Shown here: one piece after another, positions 36,860 through 48,199 of the stretch
How positions within the stretch are numbered: position 1 is the stretch's first letter
How the letters are laid out: each line of letters starts with the position of its first letter
Source of the DNA: Pannonibacter sp. SL95
GTDB taxonomy: Bacteria; Pseudomonadota; Alphaproteobacteria; Rhizobiales; Stappiaceae
Length of the DNA: 64,000 nt
Reading direction: 5' to 3'
NCBI RefSeq assembly: GCF_026672425.1
Contig: NZ_JAPPRC010000003.1
Location: 321,001 to 385,000 of the forward strand
The notes under the pieces: generated by a model
The model's input: the letters and a program-made list of their open reading frames with translations, nothing else
Told to the model about the DNA's origin: nothing
Databases searched by the model: none
Made by a program: the position numbers and the translations under genes

Positions 36860-37321
36860 ATGCCACAGCACTGGAATGACCTCGCCGGTCGTCTTGTTGC
36901 GGGAAGCCACGTGCTTCCCGTTCGCGTCTATTATGAGGACACGGACTTCACTGGCCTCGTCTATCACGGCTCCTATGTGCGGTTCTTCGAGCGCGGCCGT
37001 TCTGATTTTCTTCGGCTCTGCGGCGTTCATCACGCGGAGCTGGCTGATGGTACCCATGGCGCGGCACTCGCCTTCGCGGTCCGACAGCTGAACCTGTCCT
37101 ATCTCCGGCCGGCCCGGATCGATGACGTTCTCGAAATTGTGACCACTCTGGTCGAAGCCCGCGGTGCGCGCATCGCGCTGCAGCAAAAAGCCCTGCGCAA
37201 GGGCGAGATTCTGGCCGAGGCAGACGTCACCGTCGCTGTTATTTCAACCGATGGCCGGCCAACGCGGCTCCCCTCTGCACTGGCTGCAAGGCTGGCTGCG
37301 ATCTCGCCAGACGGCGAGTAG
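36860..37321 (+). CDS. ybgC: Tol-Pal system acyl-CoA thioesterase YbgC
   Basis: A 153-residue hotdog-fold thioesterase. It has the VRVYYEDTDFTGLVYHGSYVRFFERGR motif, whose Asp is catalytic, and LNLSYLRPARIDDVLEIVT. It is the usual first gene of the tol-pal cluster. The start at 36860 follows AAGGGG; the frame from 36809 reads into the terminator area. A 272-base gap separates it from tolQ, so tolQRAB may have its own promoter. Confidence 0.92.
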   Translation: MPQHWNDLAGRLVAGSHVLPVRVYYEDTDFTGLVYHGSYVRFFERGRSDFLRLCGVHHAELADGTHGAALAFAVRQLNLSYLRPARIDDVLEIVTTLVEARGARIALQQKALRKGEILAEADVTVAVISTDGRPTRLPSALAARLAAISPDGE

Positions 37322-37593
37322 TTTCAACGGCTTCCCTCGTCATCGCTTGCCTGCTTATGGACTATTTCCTGCGATTTTCCGTTTTTGCTGTTGCAATGCG
37401 GTGATTTTAACAAGGTGGTAACCTTAATCATCGCACTTAAAACCGTCTGCGCGCACTGCGCAGTCCCAGTTTTGCCAAATTCAGCCGTCAGGAAGGCCAC
37501 GGTCCGGGAACTTGTCCCCAAACGCCGGAGTGACGGTCTTGCCGGCGCAATTGACCGCCTACGACAACTTCACGGCCGAGAGGTCCACTATCG

Positions 37594-38301
<708 letters not shown>

Positions 38302-38304
38302 GCC

Positions 38305-38754
38305 ATGGGGATGAGTATGGGCAAGGGCGGTGGAGGCGGCGGTGGCCGCAGACGCCGCGGACGACGGGCCGCCCCGATCGCCGAAATCAACATCACGCCC
38401 TTCGTGGACGTGATGCTTGTGCTTCTGATCATTTTCATGGTCGCCGCGCCGCTTCTGACGGTCGGCGTGCCGATCGACCTGCCTGAAACGGCGGCAAAGC
38501 CGCTTGAGGGTGACAAGGAACCGATCACGATCTCCGTAAACTCGACTGGACAGATCTACATCCAGAACACCGAGATCCCGATCGAGGAAATCGTGCCGAA
38601 ACTGACCGCCATCGCGGCCAACGGCTACGAAGAGCGCATCTATGTGCGCGGCGACAAGGATGCTGACTACGGCACCATGATGAAGCTCATGGCGCGCATC
38701 AATGCGGCCGGGTTCAAGCGCCTCGGACTTGTGACCATTGAAGAAGGGTCCTGA
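38305..38754 (+). CDS. tolR: Tol-Pal system protein TolR
   Basis: A 149-residue single-span protein. After a Gly/Arg-rich N terminus comes EINITPFVDVMLVLLIIFMVAAPLL, whose Asp is the proton-carrying residue of TolR/ExbD. The periplasmic part (ITISVNSTGQIYIQNTEI, YVRGDKDADYGTMMKLMARI) fits the family. It lies between tolQ and tolA with gaps of 3 and 6 bases. Confidence 0.96.
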   Translation: MGMSMGKGGGGGGGRRRRGRRAAPIAEINITPFVDVMLVLLIIFMVAAPLLTVGVPIDLPETAAKPLEGDKEPITISVNSTGQIYIQNTEIPIEEIVPKLTAIAANGYEERIYVRGDKDADYGTMMKLMARINAAGFKRLGLVTIEEGS

Positions 38755-38760
38755 CGCCTC

Positions 38761-39759
38761 ATGCGTGCCGGCCTGATTGCATCGCTGACTGGTCACGTGG
38801 CCATCTGCATCTGGGCGCTCGTCGGGCTCCCGGCCGTGGAAGGTTTTGAGACCAAGCCGGTGGAGTCGCTGCCGGTGGATCTGGTGCCGATCGGCGAGTT
38901 CACTCAGCTCAACAAGGGCGAGAAGACGGCCGAACTGAAGGAAAAGCCGAGCGAGTCGACGTCGAAGGAAACCAAGAACACCAAGGCTGAGCCTGACAAG
39001 GCGCCGGGTGAGTCCAAGGTTGAGCTGCCGACACCGCCGACGCCGCGTCCGACAAACCAGGCCGTAAAGGCACCCGAACCGACGGCTGCCCCGCCGCCGG
39101 CACCGACACCCCCGGAGCCGACGCCGCCCAAGCCGGAACCGCCGAAGCCGGCCGAGACGCCGCCTCCGCCGACGCCGGCACCGGAAAAGCCGAAGGTTGC
39201 CGAGGCCAAGCCGGTCGAGGAAGCGCCGAAAGCCGAGCCGTTCGAGCCCGTCAAGGTGACGCCGAAGTCGAAGCCGACGCCGCCCAAACCGGTGAAGCCG
39301 ACCCAGACCGCGCAGGCGCAGCCGACCAAGGAACAGGATTTCAATCCGAACCAGATCAGCGCCTTGCTCAACAAGGTCGATCCGTCCGGTGGCGGATCTG
39401 CCGCGAACAAGGAAAGCGCCTCGCTTGGCAGCAAGAATGGCAACAACAACGTCAAGATGACGGTGTCGGAGCTTGATGCGCTGCGCGGCCAGATCTCGCG
39501 CTGCTGGAACCCGCCGTCCGGCGCTGTCGGAGCGGAGGATCTCAAGGTGCGCCTGCAGTTCAACCTCAACGAGACCGGTGAGGTGCAGGGCATGCCGAAG
39601 ATCCTCAATTCCAGCGGCAACCCGTCGTTCCGCGCCGCGTCGGACAGCGCCATCCGCGCCGTCATGCGTTGCGCGCCTTATTCCTTGCCGGTCGACAAAT
39701 ACGACGCCTGGAAGGAAGTCATCATCAATTTCGACCCCCGCGAAATGCTGGGAGGTTGA
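38761..39759 (+). CDS. tolA: Tol-Pal system protein TolA
   Basis: A 332-residue protein that links the inner-membrane TolQR motor to TolB and Pal. One N-terminal helix (about 3-25) is followed by a long Pro/Lys/Glu-rich spacer (about 50-200, [16 protein letters not shown] and similar) in place of the helical spacer of enterics, then a compact C-terminal domain ([45 protein letters not shown]). The two cysteines of this domain are present. tolB begins 2 bases after its stop. Confidence 0.92.
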   Translation: MRAGLIASLTGHVAICIWALVGLPAVEGFETKPVESLPVDLVPIGEFTQLNKGEKTAELKEKPSESTSKETKNTKAEPDKAPGESKVELPTPPTPRPTNQAVKAPEPTAAPPPAPTPPEPTPPKPEPPKPAETPPPPTPAPEKPKVAEAKPVEEAPKAEPFEPVKVTPKSKPTPPKPVKPTQTAQAQPTKEQDFNPNQISALLNKVDPSGGGSAANKESASLGSKNGNNNVKMTVSELDALRGQISRCWNPPSGAVGAEDLKVRLQFNLNETGEVQGMPKILNSSGNPSFRAASDSAIRAVMRCAPYSLPVDKYDAWKEVIINFDPREMLGG

Positions 39760-39761
39760 GC

Positions 39762-41141
39762 ATGAAACGTGAACCTGGAGCCCTGTTGCCCATGAGAAAC
39801 CTTCGCACCAAGACCGGGTGTGTTGCCTGGATCAAGGCAGCTGCGGCCGGCTGTCTCTTTGCCCTCGCCAGCCTTGCCCCTGTTGCCCCGGCACAGGCCC
39901 TGATCGAGATCGACATTACCCAGGGCACCGTCGAACCTTTGCCGATTGCGCTGCCGGACTTTGCTCCGGAAGGTGCCGATGCGCAGCTCGCCCGTGAACT
40001 GACCGCCGTGATCGCCAATGACCTGCGCCGTTCGGGCCTGTTCAAGCCGCTCGATCCGGCCAGCTTCATCGAGAAGGGCATCACCGCCAATTCCTCGCCG
40101 CGCTTCGGTGACTGGCGCACCATTGGTGCGCAGGCACTCGTGGCCGGTTCGCTGGCCCGCCAGGCAGATGGCCGTCTGCGCGCCGAGTTCCGCCTTTGGG
40201 ACGTCTTCGCCGGCGAGCAGATGCTGGGCCAGCAGTTCTTCACCACCCAGGAAAACTGGCGTCGTCTGGCGCATATCATCGCCGATGCCATCTATGAGCG
40301 TCTGACCGGTGAAAAGGGCTACTTCGACACGCGCATCGTCTTCGTTGACGAGAACGGTCCGAAGAACAAGCGCGTCAAGCGTCTGGCCATCATGGACCAG
40401 GATGGCGCCAATGTGCGCTACCTGACCCGCGGGGATGAACTGGTGCTGACGCCGCGCTTCTCGCCGACGACCCAGGAAATCACCTACATGGCCTATACGG
40501 GCAATGATCCCAGCGTGTTCCTGCTCAACATCGAGACCGGACAGCGCGAGATCGTCGGCAACTTCCCGGGCATGACCTTTGCGCCGCGCTTCTCGCCGGA
40601 CGGCCAGCGCGTCGTAATGAGCCTGCAGCAGGGCGGCAACGCCAACATCTTCCTGATGGACCTGCGCTCCCGCGCGACCACGCGCCTGACCAACACGCCG
40701 GCCATCGACACCAGCCCGTCCTATTCCCCGGATGGCTCGCAGATTGTCTTCGAATCCGACCGTGGTGGCACCCAGCAGCTCTATGTGATGGGCTCTGACG
40801 GCTCCAACCCGCAGCGCATCAGCTTCGGCCCTGGCCGATACTCGACGCCGGTCTGGTCGCCGCGCGGCGATCTGATCGCCTTCACGAAACAGCATCAGGG
40901 CCGGTTCATGATCGGTGTGATGAAGCCGGACGGCAAGGGTGAGCGTATCCTGACCGAAGGCTATCACAACGAGGGCCCGGCCTGGGCACCGAACGGCCGC
41001 GTGCTGACCTTCTTCCGCGATGCTCCGGGCGCCAATGGCGGTCCGCAGGTCTGGACCGTGGACCTGACCGGCTACAATGAGCAGCGCATCGACACCCCGG
41101 GCTTTGCCTCGGATCCGTCCTGGTCGCCGCTCATCGACTGA
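39762..41141 (+). CDS. tolB: Tol-Pal system protein TolB
   Basis: A 459-residue periplasmic protein. A signal peptide ([21 protein letters not shown], split around a basic N terminus) is followed by the N-terminal TolB domain ([20 protein letters not shown]) and a six-bladed beta propeller (repeats such as [40 protein letters not shown]). It binds Pal and TolA. The ATG at 39762 lies just after the tolA stop with GGAGG 6 bases before; a second ATG 10 codons in is possible. Confidence 0.96.
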   Translation: MKREPGALLPMRNLRTKTGCVAWIKAAAAGCLFALASLAPVAPAQALIEIDITQGTVEPLPIALPDFAPEGADAQLARELTAVIANDLRRSGLFKPLDPASFIEKGITANSSPRFGDWRTIGAQALVAGSLARQADGRLRAEFRLWDVFAGEQMLGQQFFTTQENWRRLAHIIADAIYERLTGEKGYFDTRIVFVDENGPKNKRVKRLAIMDQDGANVRYLTRGDELVLTPRFSPTTQEITYMAYTGNDPSVFLLNIETGQREIVGNFPGMTFAPRFSPDGQRVVMSLQQGGNANIFLMDLRSRATTRLTNTPAIDTSPSYSPDGSQIVFESDRGGTQQLYVMGSDGSNPQRISFGPGRYSTPVWSPRGDLIAFTKQHQGRFMIGVMKPDGKGERILTEGYHNEGPAWAPNGRVLTFFRDAPGANGGPQVWTVDLTGYNEQRIDTPGFASDPSWSPLID

Positions 41142-41166
41142 GCGGCGGTTCTGGACAAATGGAAAA

Positions 41167-41184
41167 CTGCCGCCATGGCGGCAG
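41167..41184 (+). terminator. Palindrome between tolB and pal
   Basis: A perfect 18-base palindrome (CTGCCGCCA mirrored by TGGCGGCAG) lies 25 bases beyond the tolB stop, with only a weak T-rich tail; it may stabilise or partly end the tolB transcript. Confidence 0.4.
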
Positions 41185-41333
41185 CTCTTGAGCGCGGCAG
41201 AAATGCTGCAGAAATGCCGGGCGCGGACGGGGCGTTGACCAAGTCTTAACCCTGATCGCGTACCGGCTGTTAACCAACCCAATATAGATTGCGTTCACCC
41301 TGTCGGGGGACGGTGGGGACGAGGAGCGAAGAG

Positions 41334-41825
41334 ATGTTGAATTCGGGTATCATGACTCGCGGGGCGCGCATTGCAGCGGTCTTCGGTTTTGCCCTGACGC
41401 TGGCCGCTTGCGCACAGACCAAGCCGGACGGCCTGGACGGCAACGCCGCAGCCACTCCGGGCTCCAGCCAGGACTTCGTTGTCAACGTTGGCGACCGTAT
41501 CTTCTTCGAAGAAGACCAGTCGACGATCAACGTTCAGGCCCGTGGCACGCTGGACAAGCAGGCCCAGTGGCTGAGCACCTATGGCAAGTACATGGTCACC
41601 ATCGAAGGCCATGCTGACGAGCGCGGCACGCGCCAGTACAACATCGCCCTGGGTGCCCGCCGCGCCACGGCCGCCCGCGACTACCTGGTGTCGCGCGGCG
41701 TCGCCAGCTCGCGCCTGCGCACCATTTCCTATGGCAAGGAGCGTCCGGTCGCCGTCTGCAACGACAACAGCTGCTGGTCGCAGAACCGCCGCGCTGTGAC
41801 CGTCCTGAACAGCGCCGGTTCCTGA
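41334..41825 (+). CDS. pal: Peptidoglycan-associated lipoprotein Pal
   Basis: A 163-residue outer-membrane lipoprotein. The signal ends in a lipobox LTLAAC, with Cys near residue 27; the C-terminal OmpA-like domain carries the peptidoglycan-binding IEGHADERGTRQYNIALGARRATAARDYLV. It anchors the outer membrane to peptidoglycan and takes part in Tol-Pal constriction. ATG at 41334 follows GAGGAG; an ATG at 41352 is also possible. Confidence 0.96.
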   Translation: MLNSGIMTRGARIAAVFGFALTLAACAQTKPDGLDGNAAATPGSSQDFVVNVGDRIFFEEDQSTINVQARGTLDKQAQWLSTYGKYMVTIEGHADERGTRQYNIALGARRATAARDYLVSRGVASSRLRTISYGKERPVAVCNDNSCWSQNRRAVTVLNSAGS

Positions 41826-41855
41826 TCCGGCAAGGCCTTCCGGTCTTTTGCAAGG

Positions 41856-41884
41856 GGGCGCAGCCGCAAGGTTGCGCCCTTTTT
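41856..41884 (+). terminator. Rho-independent terminator after pal
   Basis: GGGCGCA pairs with TGCGCCC around a 10-nt loop that can itself pair, followed by five T residues. Confidence 0.82.
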
Positions 41885-41984
41885 GCATCTGCGGTGCATC
41901 GTCAGCGCAGCGCGTCAAATTTTGGCCGAAGTCCGCGCGCCCTGTGCTATCCATCGGGTGCCTTAGGCAGACCGGAGGTAAAGC

Positions 41985-43004
41985 ATGGTGAAATGGAAGA
42001 CGCTTGTTGCGGCCCTGGCCGCCGTTTGCATGGTCAGCGCCTTTGCGCCCCAGGCAAATGCCCAGCTGTTTGGCGGGAACAGCGGCGGTGGCGGTGATGC
42101 GCAGGTGCGCCTCAACGACATGGAAGAGCAGATGCGCCGCCTGAACGGCCAGATCGAGCAGCTGACCTTCCAGATGCGCGAACTGCAGGAGCAGCTTCGC
42201 CGCATGCAGGAAGACAACGAGTACCGGTTCCAGCAACTTGAGTCCGCGCCGAAGTCCGGCAAGCGTTCGGACGCAGCCCCTGCGGTTCAGCCGCAGGGCG
42301 CTGCCCCCGGCGCATCGGCCGGTCTGCCGGCGGCTCCGGTTCCCGGCCAGCCTCAGTCCCAGTCTCAAGGCGCCGTCGCCGGTGGCGGTCTTGCACCGGC
42401 AACCGGTACGCTGGGTCAGCTTCCGGGTGCCGAAGGTCAGTCTGGTGAGGTGGCGACGCTCCCCGGTGCCGGTGGCCCGCTCGACCTGTCGGCGCTTGCC
42501 CGTGGCCAGACCGCTATTGTCGACCCGACCTCCGGTGGCGCCAGAACACTGACGCCCCCGGGAGTAACCTCGCGGCCGGATCCCATGGCAGGCCAGATGG
42601 CCAGTCTTGGTCTGACCGGCGATCCGCGCACCGACTATGACGCGGCCTATTCCCATGCCCTCAGCGGTGACTATGTCGCGGCAGAACAGTCGTTCCGTGC
42701 CTTCCTCGATGCCTATCCGAAAAGCGATCTCGTGCCGAACGCCCAGTACTGGCTCGGCGAGAGCCTTTATGGCCAGCAGGACTATCGTCAGGCAGCGGAT
42801 GCGTTCCTGAAGACCTACACCCAGTATCCGAACACGGCCAAGGGTCCGGACAGTCTCCTCAAGCTCGGCCTGTCGCTCAACGGTCTCGGCGAGGCAACGG
42901 CCGCCTGCGCCACGTTCTCCGAGCTTCTGACTAAGTATCCCAACGCCCCGAAGGCTGTACGGGATCAGGCCCGTGCCGAACAGCAGCGTGCCAGCTGTTC
43001 CTGA
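41985..43004 (+). CDS. ybgF: Tol-Pal system protein YbgF/CpoB
   Basis: A 339-residue periplasmic protein. It has a signal peptide (about 1-26, ending ANA-Q), an N-terminal trimerising coiled coil (about 40-85), a long Pro/Ala/Gly-rich linker (about 90-200), and C-terminal TPR-like repeats (YDAAYSHALSGDYVAAEQSFRAFL, AQYWLGESLYGQQDYRQAADAFLKTY). CpoB coordinates peptidoglycan synthesis with outer-membrane constriction. The linker is long for the family. GGAGG precedes the ATG. Confidence 0.93.
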   Translation: MVKWKTLVAALAAVCMVSAFAPQANAQLFGGNSGGGGDAQVRLNDMEEQMRRLNGQIEQLTFQMRELQEQLRRMQEDNEYRFQQLESAPKSGKRSDAAPAVQPQGAAPGASAGLPAAPVPGQPQSQSQGAVAGGGLAPATGTLGQLPGAEGQSGEVATLPGAGGPLDLSALARGQTAIVDPTSGGARTLTPPGVTSRPDPMAGQMASLGLTGDPRTDYDAAYSHALSGDYVAAEQSFRAFLDAYPKSDLVPNAQYWLGESLYGQQDYRQAADAFLKTYTQYPNTAKGPDSLLKLGLSLNGLGEATAACATFSELLTKYPNAPKAVRDQARAEQQRASCS

Positions 43005-44295
43005 CCCCTCCGCGCGTCAACCGATTGACGCTGCGGAGGTGGACCTCCTGCTTGCCCCGCTGTCTGGCCTGCGCGCGATCGCGCTGGCGGTTTCCGGTGG
43101 TGCCGATTCCACCTGCCTTCTCTGGCTGGCTGCTGACTGGTTGAAGCGCCGCCGAGCCGAAGGCGTTCCCGCTCCCGAGCTTGTTGTTTTTACGGTCGAT
43201 CACGGCCTGCGCCCTGAGGCGCGCGCCGAGGCAGATGCAGTCCTGTCGCTCAGTTCCCGCTTTGGTCTTCCGGCTGAACTGCTGATCTGGTCGCCCCCTT
43301 CAGACCTCACAAACCTCCAGTCCCAAGCCCGTGAGGCCCGCTACGCGCTGATGGGCGCGGCCATGGCCCGGCGCGGCGTCGAAGCTCTGGTGACGGCCCA
43401 CCACCGCGACGACCAGATCGAGACGTTTCTCGACCGCCTGACGCGTGGGTCCGGCGTGCATGGCCTTTCCGCCATGCGGCCGGATGCTGCGGATGGTCCC
43501 GGCGGACTGCGTATCCTGCGGCCGTTCCTGTCTGTTCCGGGCGGACGCCTGCGTGCGACCCTGGCGGCCGCTGGTATCGCCCATAGCGATGATCCCTCGA
43601 ACGAGAATCCGAAGTTCAAGCGCGTCCGCTTGCGCCAGCTGATGGCCAGCCTTGGCAACGAGGGACTGGATCCGGATCGGCTTCTGGCGACAGTGCAGCG
43701 CATGGCCTCGGCGGCCGAGGCGCTGGATGTCTGGGGCAGTCAGGTGTTGAAGCAGCATTTCTGCCAGCATCCGGCAGGTCCGGGCTGGCTTGATCGCTCC
43801 GCCCTTACGGCCCTGCCGGCTGAAGTGCGGTTGCGGCTGCTGCAAAGAATTCTCGGTCACATTGGCGGCGAGGCCTATCCGCCACGGTTTGAGCGGCTGG
43901 AGCGGCTGGACGAGATCCTTCGTTCCGATGCGATCGGCCGTCAGACGCTTGCGGGCTGTGTGATTTCCGCCGATCCGGGCCATGTTGCCTTCTGGCGCGA
44001 GCCGGGCCGACAGCCGGCAGAAGGTGCTGATGTTGAGCCGGGCAGCTCCCTGCTTTGGGATGGTCGTTTTCGCCTTAGCCTGTCGGCGGACGCGGGCGCA
44101 ATGCGCATCGAACCTGCGGGCGGGTCACTCTCCGGGTTCGACCGTGACCTGCGCGCCGGCTTCCCGGCCGAAGCCTTCGTCCGGTCGCCGGCGCTTGTCA
44201 GGATCGGCGGGACGGGTGAAGCTCCCGCCGTTGTCCCAGGGTTCGCGCCCTTGCCGGTCGGTGTCAGCCTTTCCCATCTTCCGCTTCGCCTGTGA
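42973..44295 (+). CDS. tilS: tRNA(Ile)-lysidine synthase TilS
   Basis: A 440-residue N-type ATP pyrophosphatase that makes lysidine at C34 of tRNA-Ile(CAU). It shows the PP-loop LAVSGGADSTCLLWL and the motifs VDHGLRPEARAEAD and HHRDDQIETFLDRLTRGSG. The C-terminal domain is poorly conserved, as is usual in alphaproteobacteria. Starts are GTG at 42973 or 42988; both overlap the end of ybgF, so coupling is likely. I could not decide between them. Confidence 0.9.
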   Translation: MPNSSVPAVPDPSARQPIDAAEVDLLLAPLSGLRAIALAVSGGADSTCLLWLAADWLKRRRAEGVPAPELVVFTVDHGLRPEARAEADAVLSLSSRFGLPAELLIWSPPSDLTNLQSQAREARYALMGAAMARRGVEALVTAHHRDDQIETFLDRLTRGSGVHGLSAMRPDAADGPGGLRILRPFLSVPGGRLRATLAAAGIAHSDDPSNENPKFKRVRLRQLMASLGNEGLDPDRLLATVQRMASAAEALDVWGSQVLKQHFCQHPAGPGWLDRSALTALPAEVRLRLLQRILGHIGGEAYPPRFERLERLDEILRSDAIGRQTLAGCVISADPGHVAFWREPGRQPAEGADVEPGSSLLWDGRFRLSLSADAGAMRIEPAGGSLSGFDRDLRAGFPAEAFVRSPALVRIGGTGEAPAVVPGFAPLPVGVSLSHLPLRL

Positions 44296-44529
44296 CTTGC
44301 GGGGATAGTTGCACCAGTCCTGCCGGTTGTTCGCGAGGCTTTTCAGTCAATGGCTTCGAAATCTGGCTTCCTGCCGTTCTTTCGCCAGCTTTTTTAAGAA
44401 AAAAGTGAGCCCGGCTGCGCAACACTGCCACACCGCCTTGGCAGGGCCTTCCTCGCGACCTATCTTTGGGTCAAACAGGGGACCGGTTCTCCGCGTAACT
44501 GGCCGCCGCGTGGCGGACAAGGGATCGAA

Positions 44530-46455
44530 ATGAACGCAAACTTCCGCAATTTCGCACTCTGGGTGATCATCGCGTTGTTGCTGATCGCACTGTTCCAGCT
44601 CTTCCAGGGGCCGGGCCAGAAGGCGCCGACCAACGAGATTCCATTCTCGCAGTTCCTGAACCAGGCTGACCAGGGCGAAATCCGCGAGGTGACGATCCAG
44701 CAGCAGCTGATCACGGGGCGCACCACGTCGAACATGGCGTTCCAGACCTACGCTCCCGAAGGGACGCAGTATGTTGACGAGCTGCGCAACAAGGGCGTGC
44801 TGATCAATGCCCGTCCGCCCTCGGAGAACTTCTCGCTCATCGGCGCGTTGATCTCGTGGTTCCCGATGCTGATCATCCTTGGCATTTGGATCTTCGTGAT
44901 GCGCCAGATGCAGGGCGGCGCCGGTGGCAAGGCCATGGGCTTCGGCAAGTCCAAGGCCAAGCTTCTGACCGAAGCGCATGGCCGCGTGACGTTTGACGAC
45001 GTGGCCGGCATCGACGAAGCCAAGGAAGATCTCCAGGAAATCGTCGAGTTCCTGCGCGACCCGCAGAAATTCCAGCGCCTCGGCGGACGCATTCCGCGCG
45101 GCGTGCTCCTCGTCGGCCCTCCGGGCACCGGCAAGACGCTGACCGCGCGCGCCGTCGCTGGCGAAGCCAATGTGCCGTTCTTCACCATCTCCGGTTCCGA
45201 CTTCGTGGAAATGTTCGTCGGCGTGGGCGCCTCGCGCGTCCGCGACATGTTCGAGCAGGCCAAGAAGAACGCGCCTTGCATCATCTTCATCGACGAAATC
45301 GACGCCGTCGGCCGTCACCGTGGCGCAGGCCTTGGCGGTGGCAACGACGAGCGTGAGCAGACCCTGAACCAGCTGCTCGTCGAGATGGACGGCTTCGAGC
45401 CGAACGAAGGCATCATCATCATCGCCGCGACCAACCGTCCGGACGTGCTGGATCCGGCGCTGCTGCGCCCGGGCCGTTTCGACCGTCAGATCGTTGTTCC
45501 GAACCCGGACATCACCGGCCGCGAGAAGATCCTCAAGGTCCACATGCGCAAGGTTCCGCTGGCGCCGGACGTCGACGTCAAGACGCTGGCGCGCGGCACT
45601 CCGGGCTTCTCCGGCGCGGACCTGATGAACCTCGTCAACGAAGCCGCGCTTCTGGCGGCCCGCCGCTCCAAGCGTCTGGTCACCATGGCCGAGTTCGAGG
45701 ATGCCAAGGACAAGGTCATGATGGGTGCGGAACGCCGCACGCTGGTCATGAGCGAGGAAGAAAAGCGCTGCACGGCCTATCATGAAGCCGGTCACGCGCT
45801 GGTCGCCCTGGTTGTTCCGAAGGCGCATCCCGTGCACAAGGCGACGATCATCCCGCGCGGTCGTGCGCTCGGCATGGTGATGCAGTTGCCGGAGCGCGAC
45901 GAAATCTCCATGAGCTACACGCAGATGACCTCGCGTCTGGCGATCATGATGGCTGGCCGCGTGGCCGAGGAGCTGATCTTCGGCAAGGAGAACATTACCT
46001 CCGGTGCCTCGTCCGACATCAAGCAGGCCACACGCCTCGCCCGTGCGATGGTGACCCAGTGGGGCTTCTCGGACAAGCTGAGCAAGGTGGCCTACGGCGA
46101 CAACCAGGAAGAAGTGTTCCTGGGTCACTCCGTCGCCCGCCAGCAGAATGTCTCTGAAGAGACCGCCCGCATCATCGACGCCGAAGTTCGCCGTTACGTG
46201 GACGAGGGGTACGAGGAAGCCAAGCGGATCCTCACCGAGAAGGCCGATCAGCTTGAGGCGCTCGCAAAGGGTCTGATCGAATACGAGACCCTGTCGGGCG
46301 AAGAGATCAAGAACCTGCTCGAGGGCAAGCCGCCTGTCCGCGACAGCGGCGACGACACGCCTGTCGGCCGGTCGTCTGCTGTTCCGTCCACTGGCGCCAA
46401 GCGCGGCGGTGAAGGCGGTGCGCCGTCCGGCATGGAACCGCAGCCTAGCGCGTGA
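44530..46455 (+). CDS. ftsH: ATP-dependent zinc metalloprotease FtsH
   Basis: A 641-residue membrane-bound AAA+ protease. Two helices (about 8-25 and 105-123) flank a periplasmic domain, then come Walker [14 protein letters not shown] (about 197), Walker [12 protein letters not shown], the second region of homology [20 protein letters not shown] and the zinc site HEAGHAL (about 418). It degrades membrane and regulatory proteins, including RpoH in many Proteobacteria; rpoH lies further on in this window. The 234-base gap before it probably holds its own promoter. Confidence 0.97.
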   Translation: MNANFRNFALWVIIALLLIALFQLFQGPGQKAPTNEIPFSQFLNQADQGEIREVTIQQQLITGRTTSNMAFQTYAPEGTQYVDELRNKGVLINARPPSENFSLIGALISWFPMLIILGIWIFVMRQMQGGAGGKAMGFGKSKAKLLTEAHGRVTFDDVAGIDEAKEDLQEIVEFLRDPQKFQRLGGRIPRGVLLVGPPGTGKTLTARAVAGEANVPFFTISGSDFVEMFVGVGASRVRDMFEQAKKNAPCIIFIDEIDAVGRHRGAGLGGGNDEREQTLNQLLVEMDGFEPNEGIIIIAATNRPDVLDPALLRPGRFDRQIVVPNPDITGREKILKVHMRKVPLAPDVDVKTLARGTPGFSGADLMNLVNEAALLAARRSKRLVTMAEFEDAKDKVMMGAERRTLVMSEEEKRCTAYHEAGHALVALVVPKAHPVHKATIIPRGRALGMVMQLPERDEISMSYTQMTSRLAIMMAGRVAEELIFGKENITSGASSDIKQATRLARAMVTQWGFSDKLSKVAYGDNQEEVFLGHSVARQQNVSEETARIIDAEVRRYVDEGYEEAKRILTEKADQLEALAKGLIEYETLSGEEIKNLLEGKPPVRDSGDDTPVGRSSAVPSTGAKRGGEGGAPSGMEPQPSA

Positions 46456-46478
46456 TCCATTCGGTTCAGATCAAGTTC

Positions 46479-46515
46479 AGGACGCCCGGCCATCGTGCCG
46501 GGCGTTCTGATTTTT
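46479..46515 (+). terminator. Rho-independent terminator after ftsH
   Basis: A 12-base arm (46479-46490) pairs with 46497-46508 apart from one G-T pair, followed by GATTTTTG. Confidence 0.85.
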
Positions 46516-46629
46516 GCGAGGTCATCTGCGCTGCGCCGTAACACTCGCTCACATTTTTTGAACAAAGCTGTGCTTCTCTTTGCGTTAAACGAACCCTTGC
46601 AATTCTATCCAGACAGGCAGTGATTCCCC

Positions 46630-47973
46630 ATGCGCAAGTACTTCGGCACCGATGGCATTCGCGGCAAGGCCAACACCCATCCGATGACGGCAGAAGTCGC
46701 ACTGAAGGTTGCAATGGCCGCCGGGCTCATGTTCAGCAACGGGGGGCATCGCAGCCGGGTCGTCATCGGCAAGGACACGCGCCTGTCCGGCTACATGCTC
46801 GAGAATGCCATGGTCGCGGGCTTCACGTCGGTTGGGCTGGACGTGTTCCTGCTCGGCCCGCTGCCGACGCCAGCTGTTGCGATGCTCACCCGTTCGCTGC
46901 GGGCAGATCTCGGCGTGATGATCTCCGCCTCGCACAATCCCTTTGCCGACAATGGCATCAAGTTCTTCGGCCCCGACGGCTTCAAGCTGTCGGATGAGAT
47001 CGAGCTGGAGATCGAGACGTTGCTGGAGAGTGATCTCGCCCCGCGTCTGGCCGGTTCGCACGAGCTCGGCCGCGCCAAGCGGATCGATGGCGCACAGCAG
47101 CGCTACATCGAGTTCGCCAAGCGCGCGTTGCCGCGGGACATGAGCCTGGAAGGCATGCGGATCGTTGTCGACTGCGCCAACGGCGCCGCCTACAAGGTCG
47201 CCCCCGATGCGCTCTGGGAACTGGGGGCCGAAGTCATTTCCATCGGCGTTAACCCGGACGGCTACAACATCAACAAGGACTGCGGCTCCACGTCGACCGA
47301 TGCGCTGTCGCGCAAGGTGCATGAAGTGCGCGCCGACATCGGCATCGCGCTCGATGGTGATGCAGACCGGGTCATTATCGTCGACGAACGTGGCCAGGTT
47401 GTTGATGGCGACCAGCTGATGGCCGTTGTGGCCGAGAGCTGGCATGCCGCCGGTCGCCTCTCGGCTCCCGGTATTGTCGCCACCATCATGTCCAACCTCG
47501 GTCTTGAGCGCTTCCTCGCCGGCAAGGGCCTGTCACTGGCCCGTACCAAGGTTGGTGACCGCTATGTGGTGGAACACATGCGCAGCCATGGCTTCAACGT
47601 GGGCGGCGAGCAGTCCGGCCATCTGGTGCTGTCGGATTACGCCACCACCGGCGATGGGCTCATTGCCGCGATGCAGATCCTGGCCTGCGTGCGCGAGGAG
47701 GGGCGTCCGGTCTCGGAGGTTTGCGCCAAGTTCACCCCCGTGCCGCAGGTGCTGAAGAATGTCCGCTACCGTGGTGGTGCGCCGCTGGAAAACGACAGCG
47801 TCAAGACGGCGATCGACGCCGGCCGCGACCGTCTCGGCTCCTCTGGCCGTCTCGTCATCCGCCCGTCAGGCACTGAGCCGTTGATCCGCGTCATGGCGGA
47901 GGGCGATGATGCGGCCCTCGTCAACGAGGTTGTCGACGAGATCGTCGACGTGGTTGCCCGCAGCGCAGCCTGA
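46630..47973 (+). CDS. glmM: Phosphoglucosamine mutase
   Basis: A 447-residue enzyme that turns glucosamine-6-phosphate into glucosamine-1-phosphate for peptidoglycan and lipopolysaccharide. It has [16 protein letters not shown], the phosphoserine loop [15 protein letters not shown], the metal loop [26 protein letters not shown] and the phosphate-binding [12 protein letters not shown]. It follows ftsH as in most Proteobacteria, but both have their own terminators. Confidence 0.97.
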   Translation: MRKYFGTDGIRGKANTHPMTAEVALKVAMAAGLMFSNGGHRSRVVIGKDTRLSGYMLENAMVAGFTSVGLDVFLLGPLPTPAVAMLTRSLRADLGVMISASHNPFADNGIKFFGPDGFKLSDEIELEIETLLESDLAPRLAGSHELGRAKRIDGAQQRYIEFAKRALPRDMSLEGMRIVVDCANGAAYKVAPDALWELGAEVISIGVNPDGYNINKDCGSTSTDALSRKVHEVRADIGIALDGDADRVIIVDERGQVVDGDQLMAVVAESWHAAGRLSAPGIVATIMSNLGLERFLAGKGLSLARTKVGDRYVVEHMRSHGFNVGGEQSGHLVLSDYATTGDGLIAAMQILACVREEGRPVSEVCAKFTPVPQVLKNVRYRGGAPLENDSVKTAIDAGRDRLGSSGRLVIRPSGTEPLIRVMAEGDDAALVNEVVDEIVDVVARSAA

Positions 47974-47997
47974 CCGGCCAAGTCATCGTTCAATCTG

Positions 47998-48026
47998 GCC
48001 CCGGTGCGTTGCACCGGGGCTTTTTT
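47998..48026 (+). terminator. Rho-independent terminator after glmM
   Basis: A perfect 10-bp stem (GCCCCGGTGC with GCACCGGGGC) with a GTT loop and six T residues. Confidence 0.92.
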
Positions 48027-48199
48027 GTTAATGGCTGCTTACTGTGCTTCAGGTTGATTAGTGATTCGTTAAGGTAAAAAATCACGGTTAAAGAACACGG
48101 TTAAGTTGCCCTTAATTGTTTACAGCCAAAACTCTGTCTGTGTTTCCCCAACGCGACCCACCCCGTTCGGTGCGGACGCTTGTTTCGAAGGACCAGGAC

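Noticed and set aside
34621-36861. 746-codon open frame antisense to the chemoreceptor gene
   Set aside because: It mirrors the chemoreceptor gene exactly and has no recognisable domain.
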